Source of the DNA: Acidobacteria bacterium OLB17
GTDB lineage: Bacteria > Acidobacteriota > Blastocatellia > Pyrinomonadales > Pyrinomonadaceae
NCBI GenBank assembly: GCA_001567505.1
Contig: LLEU01000018.1
Span: 39,774-103,773, forward strand
DNA length: 64,000 nt
Direction: 5' to 3'
Within the stretch, counting starts at the first letter, position 1. Each line of letters opens with the position of its first letter. The translations under genes were made by a program, and so were the position numbers. Below the pieces are notes generated by a model. That model searched no databases, was not told where the DNA came from, and saw only the letters and a list, made by a program, of their open reading frames with translations. Below are positions 1 to 9,419 of the stretch, in pieces.

Positions 1-141
1 TTCGCCATTCGCCTCAGAAAGCACGGCCGCGACCTCGTCCGCACTCTCGGCGATAATGAGCCGCTCAGCGTGCCCGCCCTGCAAATTACTCGCATCCGTA
101 AGGTAATTTTGAAGCTCGGCGGCCTCGGTTCTCACCTGCAT
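1..141 (-). CDS. FAD-binding oxidoreductase, N-terminal fragment
   Basis: The leftward frame from the ATG at 139-141 stays open for 47 codons to the window edge. It contains the stretch YLTDASNLQGGHAERLI followed by a helix ending EVAAVLSEANGE. This resembles the N-terminus of FAD/FMN-containing dehydrogenases of the glycolate oxidase / D-lactate dehydrogenase type, where a short helix precedes the PP-loop FAD fold. Only the first 47 residues are visible, so no catalytic residue can be checked and the substrate is unknown. The gene is divergent from nothing on its right: uvrB reads in the same direction and ends 280 bases upstream. Confidence 0.6.
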   Translation of the reverse strand, partial: MQVRTEAAELQNYLTDASNLQGGHAERLIIAESADEVAAVLSEANGE

Positions 142-421
142 AACGTAAGAGTTTAAGGCGTTCCGGAGATGTTTACAAACTACGAAGCTCCCGAAGGAGC
201 GACAGAATTTAGCCCCATTTGGAGCGAAATGGAGCACAAAACGCGATGTTTGTTCCGTTCCGCGCGCGGTGGAACAAGTGGAACAGGGTGGAACATTTAC
301 TTGAGCGCGAGCCCGGGCCTTCGTTTTCCCTCGATATCCACTAGCTAAAGCTAGCGGCAACTCAAAAGGCCCGCTGAGACCTTTGCCCTGGCTGCTTTTC
401 CTCCGGATCATTCCCAAAACT
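142..421. other. Intergenic region with hairpins and GTGGAACA iterons
   Basis: No gene is seen here. It holds several short palindromes: GCTCC-cgaa-GGAGC at 187-200, CCATTT-ggagcg-AAATGG at 215-232, and CCaCTAGC-taaa-GCTAGcGG at 338-357. Three direct copies of GTGGAACA lie at 269-276, 279-286 and 288-295, roughly one helical turn apart, with an inverted TGTTCC at 251-256. The iterons lie upstream of the leftward oxidase gene that starts at 141 and could be an operator for it. This is inference from spacing and symmetry only. Confidence 0.4.
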
Positions 422-2424
422 TTAGACGTATTCCAGCTGTCGTTCGCGTAGGTATTTCAGGCGGTCCCGGATCTCGGCCGCCTGTTCGAATTTCATTTCC
501 TTTGCGGCCGCCCGCATATCTACCTCGAGTTGGCCGATCGTTTCCTTTAACTGAGAGGGCGAGAACTCGTCGAACTTATCAAGCTCGAGCGGCACCTTGA
601 AATAATCCGCTTCGTAGGCCGTAACGAGAGTGGCCTCGATCGGTTTTACGATCGTCTTCGGCGTGATGTTGTTCTCGCGATTGTACTCCTCCTGGATCGC
701 CCGCCGACGCGCCGTTTCGTCGATCGCATACCGCATCGAATCCGTGATCTTGTCGGCATAAAGTATCGCCTTGCCCTCGGCGTTGCGGGCCGCGCGGCCG
801 ATCGTCTGTATGAGCGATCGCTCGCTGCGAAGAAAACCTTCCTTATCCGCGTCGAGGATCGCAACGAGCGAGACCTCGGGCAGGTCGAGGCCCTCGCGAA
901 GAAGGTTGATGCCGACAAGGACGTCAAATTCACCTCGCCGCAGGTCGCGAAGTATCTTTATGCGTTCGAGCGTGTGAATGTCGCTGTGAAGGTACGCGAC
1001 CTTTACGCCGACCTCAGCGAAATATTCGCTCAGATTCTCCGCCATTCGCTTCGTGAGCGTCGTGACAAGCACGCGTTCGTTCCGCTCGGCACGCTTTCGA
1101 CATTCTTCGAGAAGGTCGTCGATCTGCCCTTTTACGGGCCGTACTTCAACGACCGGATCGAGAAGGCCGGTCGGGCGGATTATCTGTTCGATGACCTCGC
1201 CTTCCGTCTGCTCGAGCTCGAAAGACCCGGGCGTTGCCGAAACGTAGATCGTCTGGCCGCGACGCGCCTCGAATTCCGCAAAATTCAGCGGCCTGTTGTC
1301 CTTTGCGCTCGGAAGACGGAAACCGTACTCGACGAGCGTTCCCTTTCGCGATTGATCGCCTTTGTACATCGCGCCGAGCTGCGGCACCGTCTGGTGCGAT
1401 TCGTCGATCACGAGCATCGCGTCCGACGGCAGATAATCGAGCAGCGTCGGCGGCGGTTCGCCGGGCTTCTTGCCGGTCAAATGCCTCGAATAATTCTCGA
1501 TGCCGCGGCAAAATCCCATCTCCTTGATCATTTCGAGGTCATACATCGTGCGTTGATGCAGGCGTTGGGCCTCGACGATCTTGCCTTCTTCGACGAGGAA
1601 CTTCTCGTGCTCGTCCAGCTCCGCACGGATCGTCTGCACCGCGTGCCGGATCGTCTTTTTCGACATCACGAAGTGCGTCTTCGGGTAGATCGGGATGCGG
1701 TTCTCGTGTTTCTCTAGAACCTCGCCGAGCAGCGGGTCGATCGTCGAGACCGAATCGATCTCGTCGCCCCAAAATTCAATTCGATAGGCCTGGTCCTGAT
1801 AGCTCGGATATAGCTCGACGATGTCGCCGCGGACACGGAACGCACCACGCTCGAAGTCAATATTCACCCGCTCATACTGCAGTTCGACAAGCCGCTGAAG
1901 AAACTCGTCCCGCTTGATCTTCATCCCAGGCTCAACGAACATCAGCATTCCGTAATATGCGTCCGGGTCGCCGAGGCCGTAGATGCACGAAACGGACGCA
2001 ACGACGATCACGTCGTGCCGCTCGAAAAGCGAACGCGTCGCACTCAGGCGCAGGCGGTCGATCTCTTCATTGATCGTCGCTTCTTTTCGATGTAAAGGTC
2101 GGCCGCCGGAACGTAGGCTTCGGGTTGGTAGTAGTCGTAATAGGAGACGAAATATTCGACAGCGTTCTCCGGAAAGAATGTTTTGAATTCCTGATAAAGC
2201 TGGGCGGCGAGCGTCTTGTTGTGGGCAAGGACAAGCGTCGGCCGCTGGACGCGTTCGATCACGCTCGCGATCGTGAACGTCTTTCCGCTGCCTGTGATCC
2301 CGAGCAAAACCTGGTCTTTTACACCGCCGTTCAGCCCCTCGACGATCTGCGCGATCGCCGCCGGTTGGTCGCCTTTTGGTTGATTTTCAGAAATGAGACG
2401 AAATTGCACACTTTCATCATACAT
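422..2424 (-). CDS. uvrB: UvrABC excinuclease subunit B (one-base shift near 2080-2086)
   Basis: UvrB is the damage-verifying helicase-like subunit of nucleotide excision repair and works with UvrA and UvrC in the cytoplasm. The N-terminal frame (2424 down to about 2086) carries the Walker A motif GITGSGKT and the sequence [15 protein letters not shown] of the UvrB beta-hairpin. The second frame continues with [22 protein letters not shown], the helicase motifs [20 protein letters not shown] and QTIGRAARN, and a C-terminal UVR motif ending [14 protein letters not shown]. The frames meet in YIEK-(x)[17 protein letters not shown], where exactly one base is missing around 2080-2086. With it restored the protein is 667 residues, the normal family length. 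The start is the ATG at 2424; the upstream TTG is less likely. Confidence 0.95.
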
Positions 2425-2438
2425 CAATCCGAAGGCGC

Positions 2439-2476
2439 AAAAAAGCCGCCCGATCCACGCTTGGAACGGGCGGCTT
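2439..2476 (-). terminator. Rho-independent terminator after the HEAT-repeat gene
   Basis: On the minus strand a 9-bp stem (AAGCCGCCC with GGGCGGCTT, 2468-2476 and 2443-2451) with a 16-base loop is followed by six T residues. It lies directly after the stop of the gene at 2507 and before the uvrB start. Confidence 0.85.
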
Positions 2477-2506
2477 CATCGTTTCGGATCTGCCTCGAAA
2501 GAGCGT

Positions 2507-3724
2507 TCAGGCGGCGACCGCTTCGCCGATCTCTGCAAGGTCCTTGAGCCTTTCTTTTACTTCGTCCGAGTAGCCCTCGACGCCAACGGCCTTGAACGCC
2601 TCGATCGAATCCGGCTCCGCAACGACCGCCGCAACGTGCAGCAAAGCAAGGCGGATGCGGTCATCCCTGGTGTTCTTGAACGCATCGACGATCGGCTGCA
2701 TCTCGCCAGCTTTCAGGACAAGGGCGACGAGCGCGAACGCTTCATAGGCGATCTTCATATCCTGATGGATCAAACGGTCGATCGATTTGCTCAGAATGGC
2801 GGATTCGATCGCCGCCTTCGCGGCCATCTTCATCCTGAACCTGTCGTCGGTGTTGATAATGCGCTTCCAGGCCTCGGCCCGGTCAAAGCTCAGACGGAAT
2901 AGCCCTCGAGCCGCTGCTGCCCGAACTTCCCTTGTCGGGTCGGCACACGCAAGCAGGATCGTCTCGAATACCGATTCGTGATCGAACTCGGCAAGGGCGG
3001 ACACCGCCTTTGAACGGATGTTCGCTGAAAGGTCATAGAGAGCCATCTGCGAAAGGCCTTCGACGGCATTTCGCGTCTTGAATTTTGCGAGAACCTTGAC
3101 GGCGAGCTCGCGAAACGTCTCTTCCTCTTCGAACTCATCCTGAGCCTGCTCGACGGCGCTTAGCAGGTCGGGGTCATAACCCACCGGCAGCTTGTCGAAA
3201 GGCCTTGCCTCCGTGATCTGGATGAACGAATGAACCGGAAGCTGCGAATACTGATATTTTCGGAGCTTCTCCTGATAGGCTCGGGCCGCCGTCGCTGCGT
3301 CGATCTTTGCAAGCTGCGGCTGCGGTCGCGGCCTTCGGGGACGCTCTTTTGCACGGCGGTCTTCACCGCTGCGGCGTTCTGCTTTCGGGCCGACGACCTT
3401 CTTCTTCTTTTTCGACTTGCTGAACCATGCGATCTCTTCGTTCGCATCAACGTGATGCGCCGTCGCCCAGGCATCGGCCTTCACGTCCTCGCCTTCTTCT
3501 TCGGCGGCAGGAATGCCTTGCTTGCTCCGCTGCCAAAGGTAATAGGCGATGCCGAAAAGGCCGCCCGCAAGCAGCAGGTAGCTGATCCAGGTCCAAAGTC
3601 CGCCGCCGTCGTCCGGCGGTGCCGCCGGTTTTGCGGCCTGAAAAGCGAATATCTGTCCGGAGAGGATCATACCGGCAGAGAACGTTGGGAGTGCCTTTCG
3701 GCAAAAAATACTGAGAATACTCAT
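2507..3724 (-). CDS. HEAT-repeat membrane protein, function unknown
   Basis: The protein has 405 residues from the ATG at 3724. It has a signal-like N-terminus (MSILSIFCRKALPTFSAGM), then an Ala/Pro stretch and a transmembrane helix around residues 42-60 (WISYLLLAGGLFGIAYYLW). A strongly basic, low-complexity region follows (KSKKKKK, then a run of Arg and Pro). The second half is alpha-helical with HEAT-like repeats such as AVEGLSQMALYDLSANIRSKAVSALAEF and ADPTREVRAAAARGL. Such a layout fits a membrane-anchored scaffold with a cytoplasmic repeat domain, but no partner can be named. It stands alone between uvrB and purC, with its own promoter and terminator. Confidence 0.75.
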   Translation of the reverse strand: MSILSIFCRKALPTFSAGMILSGQIFAFQAAKPAAPPDDGGGLWTWISYLLLAGGLFGIAYYLWQRSKQGIPAAEEEGEDVKADAWATAHHVDANEEIAWFSKSKKKKKVVGPKAERRSGEDRRAKERPRRPRPQPQLAKIDAATAARAYQEKLRKYQYSQLPVHSFIQITEARPFDKLPVGYDPDLLSAVEQAQDEFEEEETFRELAVKVLAKFKTRNAVEGLSQMALYDLSANIRSKAVSALAEFDHESVFETILLACADPTREVRAAAARGLFRLSFDRAEAWKRIINTDDRFRMKMAAKAAIESAILSKSIDRLIHQDMKIAYEAFALVALVLKAGEMQPIVDAFKNTRDDRIRLALLHVAAVVAEPDSIEAFKAVGVEGYSDEVKERLKDLAEIGEAVAA

Positions 3725-3847
3725 TTCAAAAAAATCAGAAAGAAGGTGCAAGATCAGTTACCAATAACCTGTTTCAATGGGGTGTGAAAAGGGCTCGCGC
3801 GTCCCGGGGGAAGGCCTCAAAAGCGTGTGCTCTTGTCGCCGTTCCCT

Positions 3848-3876
3848 ATTATGCCTAAAAATTCCTCATTTGTCAT
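3848..3876 (-). promoter_or_regulatory. Candidate promoter for the HEAT-repeat gene
   Basis: On the minus strand ATGACA (3871-3876) and CATAAT (3848-3853) are separated by 17 bases, about 125 bases upstream of the ATG at 3724. The match is moderate. Confidence 0.4.
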
Positions 3877-3943
3877 CAAAATTCTTCAACCGTGTTAATA
3901 GATATACAACATTCGGGATTTTCCCGAAAATTTTTGCCGGGCT

Positions 3944-3971
3944 TTGCCTTTGGGTTCAAAGAGGGCATAAT
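3944..3971 (+). promoter_or_regulatory. Candidate sigma70 promoter of purC
   Basis: TTGCCT at 3944-3949 and CATAAT at 3966-3971 are 16 bases apart. Transcription would start near 3978, just ahead of the purC ATG at 3989, leaving almost no leader. A small palindrome (TTCGGGA-ttt-TCCCGAA) lies upstream at 3912-3928. Confidence 0.45.
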
Positions 3972-3988
3972 ATTGGTTCTTGTCCGCT

Positions 3989-4885
3989 ATGACAGCAACC
4001 GCAACTCTTTCAAGCAGCGAAATCCCCGGCTTAAAGTTACTCCACCGAGGCAAGGTCCGAGACGTATATGAGGTTGACGACGATCGCCTTCTCCTTGTCG
4101 CGACCGACCGCCTGTCGGCATTCGACTGTGTTCTGCCTACGCCGATCGAGCAGAAGGGCGTCGTACTGACGCAGCTTTCGGCCTTCTGGTTCGAGAAGCT
4201 CGCGAACATCATCCCGAATCATCTGATCACGGCGAACACCGCCGAGATGCCGGAACCGATCGCGGGCGATCCGCGGCTCGAGGGCCGCTGCAGCCTTGTA
4301 AAACGGACGGAGGTGATCCCGTTCGAATGTGTCGTTCGCGGTTATCTGGAAGGTTCGGGCTGGAAGGATTACAAGGAAACGGGCGGCGTATCGGGTTACA
4401 GCCTGCCAAAGGGACTCGCACAGTGCGACCGGCTTCTCGAACCGATCTTCACGCCGGCGACGAAGGCCGTCGAAGGGCACGATGAGAATATCACCGGCCT
4501 CGAATTCAAGTCCGCGGTCGGCGCCGAAGCGGCTGCCGCATTAAAGGCCGCGTCGATGAAACTCTATTCCGCCGCTGCCGAATACGCACGCGAACGCGGC
4601 ATCATCATCGCCGATACGAAATTCGAATTCGGTATCGACACGAAGGGCAACATCCTACTGATCGACGAGATACTTACGCCGGATTCTTCGAGGTTTTGGG
4701 ACGCCGCGAAATACGAGCCCGGCCATCCGCAGCCGTCTTTCGACAAGCAGTTCGTCCGCGAATACCTCGAGACGCTCGATTGGGACAAGAAACCGCCTGC
4801 ACCGCCGCTGCCGCCTGAGATCGCGGCCGCGACCAGCCAGCGTTATCTCGATGCTTACTTCATTTTGACGGGCGAGTCTTTGTAA
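3989..4885 (+). CDS. purC: Phosphoribosylaminoimidazole-succinocarboxamide synthase
   Basis: This SAICAR synthase joins CAIR and aspartate using ATP in purine biosynthesis. The protein is 298 residues, the longer ADE1-like bacterial form. Family signatures seen are LLHRGKVRDVYEVDDDRLLLVATDRLSAFDC near the N-terminus, ECVVRGYLEGSGWKDY in the middle, IADTKFEFG and LIDEILTPDSSRFW in the C-terminal half. The ATG at 3989 is chosen because the first conserved residues follow it closely; an in-frame TTG lies nine bases upstream at 3980. It stands alone, without other pur genes. Its last 31 bases overlap the convergent MOSC gene. Confidence 0.95.
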   Translation: MTATATLSSSEIPGLKLLHRGKVRDVYEVDDDRLLLVATDRLSAFDCVLPTPIEQKGVVLTQLSAFWFEKLANIIPNHLITANTAEMPEPIAGDPRLEGRCSLVKRTEVIPFECVVRGYLEGSGWKDYKETGGVSGYSLPKGLAQCDRLLEPIFTPATKAVEGHDENITGLEFKSAVGAEAAAALKAASMKLYSAAAEYARERGIIIADTKFEFGIDTKGNILLIDEILTPDSSRFWDAAKYEPGHPQPSFDKQFVREYLETLDWDKKPPAPPLPPEIAAATSQRYLDAYFILTGESL

Positions 4886-5694
4886 ACGACGACCTCGACC
4901 TTGTCGCCGACCGAGATCGTGCCGCTCGCGTTCTCGGCAATGAGATTTTGCCCGAAGAACGCACCGCGTTTGCCGTTGAGCACGGCGCTTCGATATTCGG
5001 AAAGCGTCTTTAGCGGGTCTTTGCCGTCGAATTTGCCTTGCGAGGGGTCGATCGTCGTTACTACACAGCGTCCTTTGAGTTTCACGCCGTAGAACGTGTT
5101 CGCTCCGATACGAAATTCCTGCCAGCGATCCTCTTCATAAGGTTCGCTTCCCTTTACGACAAAATTCGGCCGAAATCGCCGCATCTCGACGGGCTTGTCC
5201 AGATGCGTGTTGAGGTCCGCAAGCGAGGATTCACCGATCAAAAGGAAAGGATAGCCGTCCGCGAAACTTACGACATCGGTCTCACGGACGCGATATTCGG
5301 CGCTTACCGGCCGGCGAGAAGCCTGCGGCATATGCGCTAGCCGAAGACGCGTACCGAGAGCGTCGCTGAACCATTCGTTCACGTCGTCGCCGTAGATCTC
5401 GCCTTCGACCGTGCTCTCGAACACGGTAACCGGCCGCCGAACTCCATTCTCCGGCGAGAAGGCGATAAGCAGCGGCTCTAACCCTTCGCGGCTAACGGTC
5501 AGGCCGTCCGTGCCGATCGCAACGTCGATCAACGCCATCGATGGCAGGACCCTTTGCGTCACAAAGCGGTCGTTCTCATCGACGAGCATCCATCGGCGGT
5601 CATATTTCAGGCCGCGGTCGTCGATCTCGGCCGTCTCGAGCGAGATGCCGCGAAGCGATTTGATCGGGTAGATATTGATCTCGGAAAGGATCAT
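4855..5694 (-). CDS. MOSC domain-containing protein
   Basis: The 279-residue protein starts at the ATG at 5694 with ILSEINIYPIKSLRGISL, the classic start of the MOSC N-terminal beta-barrel family. It continues with GLKYDRRWMLVDENDRFVTQR, and the C-terminal MOSC domain contains FRPNFVV and LKGRCVVTTIDPSQG, including the conserved Cys. Family members bind molybdenum cofactor or its sulfurated form and act in sulfur transfer or N-hydroxylated compound reduction. No molybdenum cofactor genes are nearby. The gene is divergent from groES and convergent with purC, overlapping it by 31 bases. Confidence 0.88.
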   Translation of the reverse strand: MILSEINIYPIKSLRGISLETAEIDDRGLKYDRRWMLVDENDRFVTQRVLPSMALIDVAIGTDGLTVSREGLEPLLIAFSPENGVRRPVTVFESTVEGEIYGDDVNEWFSDALGTRLRLAHMPQASRRPVSAEYRVRETDVVSFADGYPFLLIGESSLADLNTHLDKPVEMRRFRPNFVVKGSEPYEEDRWQEFRIGANTFYGVKLKGRCVVTTIDPSQGKFDGKDPLKTLSEYRSAVLNGKRGAFFGQNLIAENASGTISVGDKVEVVVYKDSPVKMK

Positions 5695-5742
5695 AAACTT
5701 GACAATACCATTATCAGATTTTCTATACACGCCCGCAACGCC

Positions 5743-5772
5743 TTGACAACGGCCTTGCGAGTTCCATATACT
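5743..5772 (+). promoter_or_regulatory. Sigma70 promoter of groES-groEL
   Basis: A perfect TTGACA at 5743-5748 is followed after 18 bases by TATACT at 5767-5772. The predicted start falls inside the CIRCE operator, so a bound repressor would block RNA polymerase. Confidence 0.85.
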
Positions 5773-5797
5773 AGCACTCTTGAGCCGAGACTGCTAA
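5771..5797 (+). promoter_or_regulatory. CIRCE operator (HrcA binding site)
   Basis: The inverted repeat cTAGCACTC (5771-5779), nine spacer bases and GAcTGCTAA (5789-5797) matches the CIRCE consensus TTAGCACTC-N9-GAGTGCTAA at all but two positions, and it overlaps the promoter -10 box. HrcA binding at CIRCE is established for groE operons. hrcA is not in this window. Confidence 0.88.
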
Positions 5798-5871
5798 AAC
5801 GCACTGTTCTTCGCATGCGAGGCTCAAGAAAGCTATTTTACTAAACTTTGAGAATAGAAGGAGTTACGAAT

Positions 5872-6189
5872 ATGGCAACGAACATCACACCGCTTCACGA
5901 TCGCGTGATCATCAAGCGTATCGATGATACCGTAAACAAGACCGCCGGCGGACTTTTCATCCCCGACACCGCAAAAGAAAAGCCGCAGGAAGGCGAAGTT
6001 ATCGCCGCCGGCGAGGGCAAGTATAAAGAGGACGGCACGCGTCAGGCTCTCGACGTAAAGAAAGGCGACCGCGTTCTTTTCGGCAAATATTCGGGCAGCG
6101 AGATCAAACTCGACGGCGAAGAATTCATCATTATGCGTGAGGACGAGATCCTCGGCATCATCAACCGCGCAGGCGAAGCGGCTAAATAA
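5872..6189 (+). CDS. groES: Co-chaperonin GroES (Hsp10)
   Basis: The 105-residue protein forms the heptameric lid of the GroEL folding chamber. It begins with [11 protein letters not shown], contains the mobile-loop region [18 protein letters not shown] and the [26 protein letters not shown] end. The ATG at 5872 follows an AAGGAG ribosome site by 8 bases; the in-frame ATG-like codon at 5848 would add eight unconserved residues. It is 18 bases ahead of groEL and shares its heat-shock promoter. Confidence 0.98.
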   Translation: MATNITPLHDRVIIKRIDDTVNKTAGGLFIPDTAKEKPQEGEVIAAGEGKYKEDGTRQALDVKKGDRVLFGKYSGSEIKLDGEEFIIMREDEILGIINRAGEAAK

Positions 6190-7842
<1,653 letters not shown>

Positions 7843-7888
7843 TTTCCCTCACAAGGCCCACGTAGTGTTCAATTATTCAAAACAGGTA

Positions 7889-7920
7889 AGGCTCTCATCC
7901 ACAGCGGATGGGAGCCTTTC
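7889..7920 (+). terminator. Terminator hairpin after groEL
   Basis: A 12-bp stem (AGGCTCtCATCC at 7889-7900 with GGATGgGAGCCT at 7906-7917) closes a five-base loop and is followed by only a short T stretch, so it may be a weak or processing hairpin. Confidence 0.65.
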
Positions 7921-7946
7921 ATCCAAGAAATAAGATTCGACGAATT

Positions 7947-8252
7947 ATGAGTTCGATTAGAGAAGATTTTATCAAGGCAAAACACATTCTCGCGACCCAC
8001 CGTGGACGGATCAACGAAAGACTGATCGCGGCCGGACGTACTGGCATGATGTCTCACGACGAGTCGGTCGTTCCTCCGGAAATTGCTGAAGAATACCTCG
8101 CATTACGCGAGAAATTTACCGGAGATCCTTCCGGTCCGGGAGACGGATTGATCGAGAAAACGGTTATTCGCCTAAGTGAGGACGATGCGGTCGCCCTTGC
8201 GAAGGAGGTAATGTATTTTGCTCAATGTCTGCTTTCGCAGCCAAGGAACTGA
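7947..8252 (+). CDS. Hypothetical protein, 101 residues
   Basis: The frame starts at the ATG at 7947 (MSSIREDFIKAKHIL) and encodes a soluble, charged, mostly helical protein with no signal or membrane segment. No family is recognised. The stretch VVPPEIAEEYLALREKFTGD and the C-terminal helix RLSEDDAVALAKEVMYFAQCLL look like real protein rather than noise. It lies between the groEL terminator and the first hairpin repeat cluster, so it may belong to the accessory stretch 7.9-10.8 kb. Confidence 0.55.
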   Translation: MSSIREDFIKAKHILATHRGRINERLIAAGRTGMMSHDESVVPPEIAEEYLALREKFTGDPSGPGDGLIEKTVIRLSEDDAVALAKEVMYFAQCLLSQPRN

Positions 8253-8327
8253 GACTGCCAAGAAGAACGCCGCAAACAAAGTCTCATTTAGCTAGGCACA
8301 ACGGGCCATGAATCCTTGCATGCCTTT

Positions 8328-9015
8328 GCGGCTCTGCCGCTCTATTTGCGGTGAAGCTATGCTTCACCGAGCATTCGATCCCCTTCTTGCGGCTCTGCCG
8401 CTCTATTTGCGGTGAAGCTATGCTTCACCGAGCAAGTGTTGAAACTCTTCGCGGCACTGCCGCCGGCGGCGAAGCCGCATGATATGCTGGCGGCGCAAGC
8501 GGAAAAGCGGAGCTTTTCCGCAAATAGACGGGCGAAGCCCAAAGAAACTAGATTCCACAAAAGATGGGCGAATCTGACCCGTCGCTATCGCTCCCGGTTC
8601 TGACTTGAGGCTTTCGCCCTTGAGAGTTCCATTCGATCTTGCGGCTTCGCCGCTCTATTTGCGGTGAAGCTGTGCTTCACCGAGGAGATTGCCACACCTC
8701 TTGGCGGCTACGCCGCCGCTGAAACTTGAGTAGCGACGGATCGGAAAGGCAGAGCCTTTCCGCAAATAGACGGGTGGAGCCCAAAGAAACTTAGGAGCCG
8801 ATCATCGGAAAGCCAAAGCCTTTCCGCAAATAGACGGGCGGAGCCCGAAGAACTGAACTTAGGAGCCGATCATCGGAAAGCCAAAGCCTTTCCGCAAATA
8901 GACGGGCGGAGCCCGAGGAAACTAGATTCCACAAAAGATGGGCGAATCTGACCCGGTCGCTATCGCTCCCGGTTCTGACTTGAGGCTATCGCCCTTGAGA
9001 GTTCCATTCGATCTT
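8328..9015. repeat. Hairpin repeat cluster 1 (mosaic of A, B and C units)
   Basis: This 690-base gene-free stretch is a mosaic of short repeats. A units (8328-8372, 8389-8433, 8641-8684) read: GC hairpin GCGGC-tct-GCCGC, linker TCTATTTGCGG, hairpin GGTGAAGC-tat-GCTTCACC. B units (8501-8540, 8743-8782, 8807-8847, 8874-8914) are the same design on the opposite strand with different stem sequences, for example GGAAAGGC paired with GCCTTTCC and CGGGC paired with GCCCG around the same linker. C units (8564-8640 and 8938-9015) contain GTCGCTATCGCTCCCGGTTC. Between A and B lies another GC hairpin (TGGCGGC-tac-GCCGCC type). The design resembles paired REP/BIME elements, but the linker and two-hairpin layout are not one I recognise. 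Confidence 0.85.
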
Positions 9016-9049
9016 GACACCAACGCGGCACATTACCCCAAGCAATACA

Positions 9050-9080
9050 GGCCTCGGCACTCCGCCGGGGCCTTTTTTCT
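9050..9080 (+). terminator. Strong rho-independent terminator
   Basis: A 9-bp stem (GGCCTCGGC at 9050-9058 with GCCGGGGCC at 9064-9072, one G-U) with a five-base loop is followed by TTTTTT. It follows repeat cluster 1 on the plus strand, so it would end any transcript running out of groEL or the 7947 gene. Confidence 0.85.
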
Positions 9081-9116
9081 TTAGGACTGTGCAAATGTTG
9101 ATGTATTATTAGCGCA

Positions 9117-9323
9117 GTGATCAAATTAGCGGCATTTTTAACAACGTTGGTCTTCTCGCTGATACTAGTAGGCGAGATACGAACGCCCCGCTCCCAGAGC
9201 TGTTTTGGGTGCGATAACGTTAAATGCGTTATTCGAACAGTTGACGAAGATCCTTCCCTTCTTTTGGAACACCCGATAGAGGTTGTTCGTGATGCCGCAA
9301 AGATGCCGAATTGGTGGGATTAG
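9117..9323 (+). CDS. Possible small secreted protein, 68 residues
   Basis: A GTG-started frame at 9117 begins with a hydrophobic, signal-like segment (IKLAAFLTTLVFSLILVG) and continues with a Cys-containing stretch (CFGCDNVKC). No family is recognised and no clear ribosome site is seen. It is AT-richer than the core genes and lies between a terminator and another unknown gene. It could be a short real gene or a remnant. Confidence 0.3.
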   Translation: MIKLAAFLTTLVFSLILVGEIRTPRSQSCFGCDNVKCVIRTVDEDPSLLLEHPIEVVRDAAKMPNWWD

Positions 9324-9419
9324 GAGCTGGTACGCAAGGTTCTCCCTTACGGCAATTGCAGTTTAATTGCTAGAACTTGAGGGCTTCGTACAGCGATTGG
9401 CGAAGCCATATTCGTTTTT

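Noticed and set aside
3912..3928. Palindrome TTCGGGA-ttt-TCCCGAA upstream of purC as a riboswitch
   Set aside because: It lies upstream of the predicted purC start site and shows no purine-riboswitch core; it may be a small bidirectional terminator.
8357..8603. Short open frames inside repeat cluster 1 on both strands
   Set aside because: They consist of repeat modules and their peptides (for example SANRRAKPKE) recur in other clusters in different frames.
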